NCBI GenBank assembly: GCA_003194525.1
Contig: NBIV01000039.1
Span: 340,061-404,060 of the forward strand
Source: Gracilariopsis chorda
Taxonomy: Eukaryota; Rhodophyta; Florideophyceae; Gracilariales; Gracilariaceae
DNA: 64,000 bases
Direction of reading: 5' to 3'
The notes under the pieces were generated by a model. That model was given only the letters and a program-made list of their open reading frames with translations, made no database searches and was not told the DNA's origin. Positions 46,320 through 55,237 of the stretch are shown one piece after another (position 1 is the stretch's first letter; the number at the start of each line of letters is the position of its first letter). Both the position numbers and the translations under genes were made by a program.

Positions 46320-48050
46320 ATGGATTCATTCGGTGGCATCAAGATTGAAAAGTTGGGCGAGGATAACTTCCATGTATGGAAGCAAAAGGTTGAGTTGCTG
46401 CTTGCACTCAAGGACCTCGATGACCATCTTGAATCAACCAGGCCTACGGACGATGACGAGTTGTCAGCATGGAAGAAGAAAGACGCCAAGGCCAGGGCTG
46501 TTATTGGTCTCAGCGTCAGTGATGAGCATTTGGACCATGTGAGGGATACCGAGAATGCTGTGGAAATGTGGAAAGCCATTTGCGATGTGTTCCAGCGTAA
46601 AACGCTGCCCAATGGAATCAATGCAAGACGTGCCTTCTACACAGCCAAGATGCGAGATGATGAGAAAATGTTACACTTCATCAATCGTGTTCGTCATCTT
46701 GCATCGGATCTGAAGAGTATGGACGTAGTGGTTGAAGAAGAAGACATTGCTATGGCAATCCTATGTGGGCTACCAGACCGTTTCGAACACCTCATTGTCG
46801 CTACTGACACCACGATTGGTGATCGCAAACTCGATTTAGAGTTTGTGAAGAGTCGTTTGCTGCAAGAGGAACAGCGAATGAACGATCGTGCCAAGGAGGA
46901 GTCCGGAAGTGACACGGCTTTGGTCTGTGCGCAGTCACGAAAGAAGTCCATGGTGTGCTACTACTGTGGTAAGAAGGGGCATATCCAGAGAAACTGTTTC
47001 AAGAGACAACGTGAAAAGGCTAGCAAAGAGCAGATTGCTGCCGCAAACCGAGCTGTGCAGACCGATCTCGGCAACGAGAAAGGAGGATGTGACTCTGACT
47101 CTGACTTTGTTTGTCTCATTGCGACATGTTCTGTGGAAGAAAGTATCAGTGACTGGATCATTGACTCTGGTGCCACCGCCCATATGACGTATGACGAGTC
47201 CATGTTTGACAGTTATAGCAAAAGAGAGTCTGCCGGTGTGAGTATCGGCAATGAATCGAAGCTGGAGTCTCTTGGTCATGGCAGTGTCCACCTCGATCTC
47301 GCTGTTGAAGGGCTTAAGAGCAAGTGCCGGTTGGGTGAAGTAGTGCACGTACCGAATTTAAGGTATCATCTGCTGTCAGTATCTGCGATGTGTGACCTGG
47401 GTGCGCGAGTGGTGTTTGACAAAACCAAAGTATGTGTATACAAAGGCAACACCATGATCGCCCAGGGCCGTCGCATCAAAGGACTGTACTACCTATGTAC
47501 CGCGATTGAAGTACCAGAAGACATGGACAACGCACTTGTGACTGACCTGTCACTATGGCATGCTCGAATGGCTCATGTGAATGTGGATGGTATCAAACAT
47601 ATGGCTCGTAACGGTGTTGTGTCAGGGCTGAATGTGGACTTGAATCAATCGATGGATGTGTGTGACTCTTGTGTAGTGGGAAAATCTACACGTGCTCCAA
47701 CTCCCAAGCAAGGGGGGGAACGGGCTTCGCACCCATTGGACCTAGTGCATTCGGACATTTGTGGTCCAATCCAAGTAGGTTCCTTGGGAGGTTGACGCTA
47801 CTTCGCCACAGTCATCGATGAGCACTCCCGTTTTTGCTTCTTGTACATGCTCAAGACAAAGGATGAGGTGTTCTACGTGTTCTTGAAGTGGCTGAAGATG
47901 GTTCAAAATCAGAGTGACTGACATGTGAAAACCATCACTGCACGTGAGTCTGTGCTACATGCGTTACGCACAGACAATGCTGGTGAATATGTGTCAAGAA
48001 GTTTTCACAAGAGCTTGAACGTCACGGTATTGAGCATCAGCGAACGGTGC
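46320..48050 (+). pseudogene. Array unit 7 gag-pol, 5' part (interrupted)
   Basis: Open from ATG 46320 to the TGA at 47793-47795 (shared with units 1 and 2), then a second TGA at 47919-47921 and a lost A near 47997 in the integrase core. Interrupted at 48050 by element C. The gag-protease segment is of the DSYSKRESAG type seen in unit 2 and the inverted copy. The continuation lies at 54648-54949. Confidence 0.88.
48046..48050 (+). repeat. Target duplication of element C, left copy (GGTGC)
   Basis: GGTGC precedes element C and is repeated at 54648-54652. The uninterrupted sequence in units 1-6 has a single GGTGC at this point, which proves the insertion. Confidence 0.95.
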
Positions 48051-48783
48051 TGTTGCAACGCACGCGGGTTATGAAAACAAAAGGGAAGAAACAACGGGAG
48101 GAAGAAGAAACAAGAAAATAAAACAAGGAAGGTTGTCAGCCTTAGTCGACCAGTTTACTCGACAGCAGGCAGAGCCAATCTACATATACCCTACCGCACA
48201 CACTTCACCGTCGTCGCAGCAAGCGACGGCGGTGGTTGCACCATTACACTACACGTTATTCGTGTGTGCAGGTGTACACGAAACGCGCACACAATCTAGA
48301 GGGTCACAATTTCAAATAACTAAATCAATCAATGCGGCAAATCCATTGCCAGTCCCTTGATCTGGAACCAGCTCTAAAAAATCAACAATTACCATCCTTG
48401 CACTCCAACCCCTCCGCGCAGCCCGCAAACGCACATTGTCCCAAATCACTCAATACAGCTCCCATTCGCATCTTCGGCATTGCAGCACAACCGTCTACTG
48501 CGCGCACACTTGGACCAACCACATAGCTCCACTTGTGCATATCCGCAATCCAGTACCATACACTCCATAACACTGGTACGGTATACAATGCATATAGCAT
48601 TTTGCAGTAGCCAATCACATTGCCGTTTCACGTTGGGTTTGAGCAGAGGCGCATATGCGCTTTTGGAGCGAGCGGCTCCAAAAGTGCCCATCGTCCCCTG
48701 AAGGTTTGGTTTTGGACCAAGCTGACACCTTCTGTGGGGGTTGGCCAGGCACTCGACCACTTGTAGACTTCAACACTTCAACA
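48051..48783 (-). repeat. 3' LTR of element C
   Basis: 733 bp; plus-strand ends TGTTGCAACG and CACTTCAACA. The pol stop codon lies in its first bases (TGT TGA). The U3 block is at 48603-48664 with GCGCATATGCGC at 48649-48660. A TATA-like GTATATGTA lies at about 48181-48189. Confidence 0.93.
48649..48660 (-). promoter_or_regulatory. U3 palindrome of element C LTR
   Basis: GCGCATATGCGC followed on the - strand by CAAACCCAACGTGAAAC and GATTGGCTACTGCA, as in the B and A/E LTRs. The second copy is at 54513-54524. Confidence 0.5.
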
Positions 48784-51700
48784 CTCCTCCTCGAGTTCCT
48801 GTCCAAGACCAAGCCGTTTGAGAATTGCATTAACACTCATACGTCCCAATGGCTTGGTGAGTAAATCGGCATCATTCAGCTCACTTGGGACGTATTGAAC
48901 ACTAATCACATTGTCTCTTATGAGATCTCGGATAAAGTGAACCTTTACATCAATGTGCTTAGCACGACTAGAAGGACACCTTTCACCACCAGCCCACTCC
49001 AATGCGCACTGGTTGTCAGAGTGTAGAGGAACCAAAGGTTTCATGTCGAAGCCGCATTCCCGTAGCACACGAGCAACCCATACCACTTCCTGTGCAGCCA
49101 AAGTCAGAGCATAGTACTCCGCCTCGCCAGTGGATAGCGCAACTGACGCTTGTTTTCTACCACCATACCAGCAGGTTGCTGACCCAAGTTTAACGATATA
49201 CCCGGACATCGACTTCCGACTCGTAGTATCTCCAGCGTAGTCAGAGTCCACAAAACCATGCAGATCTAGCGATCCAGGCCTGTAGCATAGCCCATGCTGT
49301 CGCGTTCCACACAGGTACCTGAGCACACGCTTCACTGCTTTGTGACACCAAGCGGTAGGAGCACTCTGAAAACGAGCCAGGATGAGAACTGGTGCAAGTA
49401 TATCCAACCTAGTACGTAGTGCCAAGTACAGCAGAGACCCGATCATCTGCTGGTACAACTGCACATCCATTGGTGATTTGTCCTCCTCCATTGCTAGAGA
49501 TGTGAAGAAGCACTCCACCATAGGGCTAGGTACTGGCTTAGCGTTCTGGAGACCAAATCGTCGAAGTATACTTTCAATATACAGCGACTGTCCCAGCTTG
49601 ACACCAAGGAGTTGTCCCGCTGTACCTATCTTCCATGACAGCTCCACGCCAAGGTACAGAGTGATTCGGTTCTCAATGCGGAGGTCATAGAGTGTTTTGA
49701 GCTCCTCCAACACCGTAGTCCGTTGCTCCAGCGTTGGCGTGAACACCAGAATGTCGTCCACATATACGAGTATTTAGGCATACATGCCATCTCCAACCTT
49801 TCGCTTGAATACGCACGGTGCGCTGGGTAGTTCCTCAAAACCCAACCTCTTCATGTCTGCTTTGAACTTGGTGTGCCATGCTAGATGAGCCTGTTTCAAA
49901 CCGTACATAGCCTTGAGTAACTTATAGCACTTTGTGGTCAGACCAGGAACACCACGCGGCGACATCACCCACACGTCTTCTTTAAGCTCACCGTTGAGAA
50001 ATGCAGTCTTAACATCTACTTGAGCCACATACATCTGAAGACAAATTGCGACGTACAGGAACATGCGGACCAGGCTAAATGGCACTACTGGCGCATATGT
50101 CTCCATGTAGTTCTGCCCGTATGTCTGGTGATTGCCACCAGCCACAACCCTAGCCTTGAATCTCTCATCTGATCCTTTGGCATCGCGCTTTACGTTTAGA
50201 ATGACATGAGTAGGAAGAGGCTGAGAGGCAGGTGATTCATCCTCCTCCCAAGTGTTCTTCTCCTCCAGAGATGTCAGTTCTTCATCAATGGCACTCTTCC
50301 AAAGGCTCTGCTCGAGTGGTGTGGCAGACAGTGCTTCGCCCAGAGTAGGTTCATCACTGGTATTAATATCCATTTGTGACGTTGCACTACCGGCCATGTA
50401 CCACCACTTAGCTGGTGCACGTCGTGTACGGCGAGGATAGCGTGGTTCTGGTTCAGATTCCGGTAAGACATCAGTGTCCGAAGTATGTTGAATAGCACTT
50501 GGGGCATGCTCACCACAATTGTCTGGGTCCGAATCGTCACCACAAGTATGCTCGCTATCATCTGGATGATCAGTACCGCTTTCAATGCTCTGTGCCGTTG
50601 GTATAGGAGTGGATTCAATATGTTCCGTATCACTCTCAATGTCGAATGGGGTGTCCACAGAAACCATACTACCACTCTCAGTATCGATTTCAGAGTGATC
50701 TGTGCATTCATAAGTATCATCTGATGCACCTTCATCACTCATAACATGTTCCAGAAATGGTGCCCCAGGGAACTTGGACTCGTCAAATGTCACATGCCGA
50801 GACTTTACAATGCGTGGAATCTCATCACTATCATTGACTAAAACATCATACACACCATGCTCAAGAGTCTGCAAGTACACTCCCTCAAGTGCACGAGACT
50901 CGAACTTGGTATCCGGTTTCATGTTAAGCACGAACGCAGCACACCCAAACACTTTGACATGCTTCAGGGATGGTTTTGAACCAGTCATCAAAAGGTAAGG
51001 GCTGCTTCCAGTTGCTGAGTGATAAACCCTATTGCGAACATGTATGACGTGCTTTAATGCGTATGGCCACAAGCACTCTGGGAGACTTGCCTGTATGAGC
51101 AAAGCTCGAGCAGCTTCCTCCATAGTGCGATTGATGCGCTCGGCTATTGCATTGTGTTCCGGAGTATACGGAGGAGAGAAAGAAGTGTCTTGAAGATTGT
51201 TGGCAGGGTTCAGCTGCAACGCAATATACTCCTGGGCATTATCCGAGTGCACTTTCGCAATGGCCACTCCTCCAAGCTGCTGGAACTTGTGCTCAACTGC
51301 ATCGAATACAACAGCAATTTCACTTTTATGGGTCATGAAGCCTAAGAGTGCATACCTTGAATGCTCGTCAAGGAAGGTAGAGGCATATTGAAACCTTTGT
51401 GGGAATGAAGGTACAAGGGGTCCTAGTATATCGGAATGTACCACCTCACCTACGGCTGATGCTCGGTCGTATTTGCCAGGGAACGGAAGTTTATGTGCCT
51501 TACCAAGCATACACGGGCGGCATATCTCCTCCATTCCCGACATCTTCGGCACCCCTTCAGCATGTTTGTAAACTGACTGGAGGTCGCGCGCATTGATGTG
51601 GGCAAGTCGCCGATGCCATAGATTAGCAATACTGGACTCCGATGTCTTCATGCAATGATCTCCACTAGTTGGTGACGAGGATGGGGTTGGGTTGGTACCT

Positions 51701-53127
51701 TGCAATATCGGATCGGGTAAGGTGTACAACCCCGAGCGTCGATCGCGATGGCCACTGCCGACTACAAACCCATTGTCAAAGGTGAGACGAACTTCACTTG
51801 AGCGAAAGAAAGATTCAATGCCCATGTCCACCAAGCATCCTATGGACACCAAATTGTATTCCAGTTCTGGAACGAACAGGACATCAGTCAATCGTAGGTT
51901 TGCGTACTCAAATGGCAATACTATGTCACCCCGCTGCGTTGCACATACTTCAGTATTGTCGGCAAGCATGATGGTTCGAGTTTCTACGTTGTGCAAAGAC
52001 TCGGGAATAAACGCAGACACCGAATGGAAAAAGTGTGGTGTAGCACCACTATCGGCATAGGTGTCCATATCACAACTGTCGGGAGGTACGATGGAAGACT
52101 TTTCCAGTGCCATACCACATACCTCAATCTTTGATGAACTACCAGCCGGTTTATTGCAAGACTTGGACGCCCCAGATTTGCTCTTCGATTTGATGTTAAG
52201 CTTGTCCAGGATGCTTTTGGGTAAGTGATTATCTGGGTTATCGGGATTCACATGGCATCTGTCCTTTGTGTGACCATCACGATCACAGAATTCACAGTGA
52301 TAAGTCCGGTTACTGGACACCACGTATGCTCTACCAGTTGTACTTGGCCGATCATCAGAGTCACTTCCATCCCTGATGTGAGTGTGACTGGAGTTTTGGG
52401 ACACACGTGAACCACCAGAACCTTTGCTTCTGTTCTTCTTTCGACTTCGCGTACGTCCAGAACTAGAAGAACTGACCAGACGAGCATTGTACTCATCGAT
52501 CAAAGTGGTTGCCACATAGTCCCAAGTCAGTTCCTATATGTCCTTGGTACGGAGTGCAGCAGCCGTGGACTCCAACGAACTGTTTGGATCAATGGAAGCA
52601 AGTAGCATAGGTGCCTTGTGAGACTCCGGTATAGCAGCATCCTTGCCCATACGGTCTAACTGAGCGAACAATGCCGTGTATTGATCCACATAGCTGGACA
52701 TGTTCTCACCGCTGTACGACATTCGGAACAATCGTGTCTGCACTGCAATTCTAGATACAGTCCTATTGGAGGCATAACGTCCATCCAAGAGTTGCAACAT
52801 ACGTGCAGGATCATCATCCACGTCCATGACTACGCGTAATGGAGCATCACCAAGAGCACAGATGATGATACCACAAGCCTTTTCTCGTTTCGCAATGATA
52901 CGGGGAGTTGCTATTTCAGTGCCACTACCTGCGGTAGTTGTGTCTTGAGTTGAAATATCTGTGGTAGATTGAACCCCAGAGGGATTCGCGACATTCCAGA
53001 CACCATTAATACGGCATGCAGCACGGAGACGGTGACGCCACAGCATATAATAATCACCACGCTTACCATGGAAACGAGGAATTTTCATTCCAGATGTGGA
53101 TTCCGTTTCAACTTCGGAGTCGGACAT
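48778..53127 (-). pseudogene. Element C gag-pol (one frame, two stops)
   Basis: Start ATG at 53125-53127 (MSDSEVETESTSG), aligned with the start of E; the frame is open 14 codons further upstream. Gag core with MSYSGENMSSYVDQY; TAG at codon 198 (52534-52536) where E has Ser; CX2CX4HX4C knuckle from about codon 278 (CEFCDRDGHTKDRC); protease DTYADSGATPHFF; integrase LWHRRLAH and CRPC, then VHSDILGP, VHSDNAQEY and NAIAERINRT; RT with AFLNGELKEDVW; TAA at codon 1118 (49774-49776); YVDD at codons 1122-1125; RNase H FVDSDYAGDTTSRKSMSGYI; end ELEEEC with the stop inside the LTR. With two stops only, the copy is young. The TAA is at the same site as in element A. Confidence 0.9.
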
Positions 53128-53914
53128 GGTTCCTACGGGACTAGAACCAAAGAAAAGCAACAAAAGCAACTATGTAGATGCCAAATGTAGTGATATCCAC
53201 GCAATGTATTGAACCCGAAAGAGGGATTTCAAGGCTTCTGTTACACGAAGAACCAGAAAAACTGGAGCGGAGAAGAATCTCAAACACTCAACAGCGAAAA
53301 CTTCAGCGGAGACCGTGTAACCAAGTCTACTACGCTTGTCGAGACGCGTCTCGTACGCGATCACAGGCAGAGTTCGGGTACTGAACGCCCGGAGTATACT
53401 CACAGGACGTACTGATACGAGCCTGGACAGAAATAAAACTTCTTAAGACGGGCGCACTGGCAGGAGATACTATCCCCGCTACCCTAGAGGTCCGAATCCT
53501 CTGGTCCCTGGTAACTCTCTCCAGGTAAGATGCGGTTTCTGCAACCAATCCTGCTCTGCGCACTTCAGAGCGAGGGGCTTTACAATCCGTACGAGACGTC
53601 CAAGGGAGGCTAGTAGCTGACGCGATAAGCTTTCACCAGTTAACCCCTTCTAGTCGCTTGCCGGAAAATAGCGCGGTCTTCCTTGTGCGCTGAAGCAAAG
53701 AAGCAGGGATCGGAACAGGCGTAGGTCGGCTTACCAGAGAAGGTGTCTCTGAACGCTTTGCCTACTTTCACCACTGCCACTCGACTTCCACAAGATTCGC
53801 TCGCCCGCAACGCAACGCGTACCTGTGCGAAAGAAAAACCAGTCTTCGTAGAATCCAAAGAGATATTAGTAGAGCGCGACGTCTGCAAAAAGTCGACGCT
53901 CTGGGCCCATAACC
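53128..53914 (-). other. 5' leader of element C
   Basis: 787 bp. Primer-binding site GGTTATGGGCCCAG at 53901-53914 on the - strand. Hairpin block at about 53450-53520 (AGAGG/CCTCT pairing) and the perfect palindrome CGAGACGCGTCTCG at 53340-53353. No convincing gene. Confidence 0.75.
53340..53353 (-). other. Self-complementary 14-mer in element C leader
   Basis: CGAGACGCGTCTCG, perfect palindrome. The related orphan leader has CCAGACGCGTCTGG, with a compensatory pair change. Candidate RNA dimerisation site by analogy with retroviruses. Confidence 0.5.
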
Positions 53915-54647
53915 TGTTGCAACGCACGCGGGTTATGAAAACAAAAGGGAAGAAACAACGGGAGGAAGAAGAAACAAGAAAATAAAACAAGGAAGGTTGT
54001 CAGCCTTAGTCGACCAGTTTACTCGACAGCAGGCAAAGCCAATCTACATATACCCTACCGCACACACTTCACCGTCGTCGCAGCAAGCGACGGCGGTGGT
54101 TGCACCATTACACTACACGTTATTCGTGTGTGCAGGTGTACACGAAACGCGCACACAATCTAGGGGATCACAATTTCAAATAACTAAATCAATCAATGCG
54201 GCAAATCCATTGCCAGTCCCTTGATCTGGAACCAGCTCTAAAAAATCAACAATTACCATCCTTGCACTCCAACCCCTCCGCGCAGCCCGCAAACGCACAT
54301 TGTCCCAAATCACTCAATACAGCTCCCATTCGCATCTTCGGCATTGCAGCACAACCGTCTACTGCGCGCACACTTGGACCAACCACATTGCTCCACTTGT
54401 ACATATCCGCAATCCAGTACCATACACTCCATAACACTGGTATGGTATACAATGCATATAGCATTTTGCAGTAGCCAATCACATTGCCGTTTCACGTTGG
54501 GTTTGAGCAGAGGCGCATATGCGCTTTTGGAGCGAGGGGCTCCAAAAGTGCCCATCGTCCCATGAAGGTTTGGTTTTGGACCAAGCTGACACCTTCTGTG
54601 GGGGTTGGCCAGGCACTCGACAACTTGTAGACTTCAACACTTAAACA
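53915..54647 (-). repeat. 5' LTR of element C
   Basis: 733 bp, same length as the partner at 48051-48783. Its outer end reads CACTTAAACA where the partner has CACTTCAACA. U3 block at 54466-54528. Confidence 0.93.
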
Positions 54648-54949
54648 GGTGCCTTACAATCCACATCAGAATGGTCTGGCCGAACGGTTCAACCGAACAC
54701 TCATGGACTTGGTGAGATCGATGCTGCATCACAAGAAACTGCCAAAGAGCTTCTGGGCTGAAGCATTGAACGTTGCAGTGTATGTGCGCAATCGAGTCAC
54801 CTGCAAGGCCCTTCCGAGTGACGTGACACCACTCGAGATGTGGAGTGGATATGAACCTGACTTGAGCAATCTGTGTGTGTTCGGTAGCCGGTGCTGGTAC
54901 AAAGTGGTGGACCAGACTCTGAAGAAGCTGGAGCAACGTGCCGTGGAGA
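54648..54949 (+). pseudogene. Array unit 7 gag-pol, continuation
   Basis: Resumes with the second GGTGC and reads the integrase segment from PYNPHQNGLAERFNRT through the C-terminal region to LEQRAVE, where it stops abruptly at about 54949. The rest of integrase and RT are missing; what follows is LTR sequence. The break is not at CTCGT, so it is a later rearrangement. Confidence 0.85.
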
Positions 54950-55147
54950 ACCACGTGTCCAGCTACTACAGTGGTCACAGTGTACGTTGTGTGCAGGGGA
55001 TACTGGTGAAGTGGTTAACAGCTGGTACAAGTGTTACAACCGTGGTTGGTACAATGGTAAGGTGCGCATGCACTGTCAACAGGTTTACACATGCACGGGT
55101 ATATTGATGACGTGGGTGTTGTGTGCATTGCCACTTGATGCATTGCA
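54950..55147 (+). repeat. B LTR fragment (+), rearrangement junction
   Basis: Internal U3 piece from CCACGTGTCCAG to GATGCATTGC, about 200 bp, without LTR ends. Joined on the left to unit 7 integrase and on the right to an inverted LTR end. Junctions show at most a few bases of homology. Confidence 0.8.
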
Positions 55148-55237
55148 GTTGAAAGTTGAAAGGAAGTTGAGGGGATGGAAGGGAAGTTCGCCAGCTCTGG
55201 CTTGGATTTACTTGGAGGTCCTTCAGGCACATCTTAT
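55148..55237 (-). repeat. B LTR 3' end fragment (-)
   Basis: The last 90 or so bases of a B LTR in inverted orientation, ending at the TATA region (ATCTTAT), fused directly to RT sequence of the inverted copy. RNase H and the rest of the 3' end of that copy are deleted. Confidence 0.8.

Larger units (their letters stand above)
48051..54647 (-). mobile_element. Complete copia element C nested in array unit 7
   Basis: 6597 bp, - strand. 733-bp LTRs at both ends (about ten differences by eye), TGTTG and CAACA termini, GGTGC target duplication, primer-binding site and PPT-like GAGGAGGAG. One continuous gag-pol frame of about 1449 codons is broken only by a TAG and a TAA. It belongs to the same lineage as A and E but is clearly diverged from both. 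Confidence 0.93.
14504..54949 (+). mobile_element. Tandem array of seven truncated copia B units
   Basis: Head-to-tail units begin at 14504, 19474, 24429, 29399, 34369, 39338 and 44308, with lengths 4970, 4955, 4970, 4970, 4969 and 4970; the seventh is interrupted at 48050 by element C and resumes at 54648. Each unit is one LTR, a leader and gag-PR-IN-truncated RT, and the next unit's LTR follows directly after CTCGT within the RT gene. RNase H and a true 3' end are absent from all units. Units 3-6 are almost identical; units 1, 2 and 7 are more diverged. This is best explained by self-insertion followed by unequal exchange. Confidence 0.9.

Noticed and set aside
14504-48050. Array as repeated independent insertions into the same RT site
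   Set aside because: It would need at least six integrations at one base with identical duplications, and each unit would need its own right-hand LTR and RT tail. Only one reciprocal end (61053) exists, so expansion after one insertion is far simpler.
14504-48050. Array as a pure assembly duplication
   Set aside because: Units carry private stops, frameshifts and alternating LTR variants, so they are not copies of one contig segment; unit number could still be wrong.
6329-49776. Possible reassigned stop codons (TAA/TAG as sense)
   Set aside because: Long open frames in units 3, 4 and the inverted copy contain no internal TAA or TAG, and most stops in broken copies replace different residues (Glu, Trp, Ser) as random mutations would.
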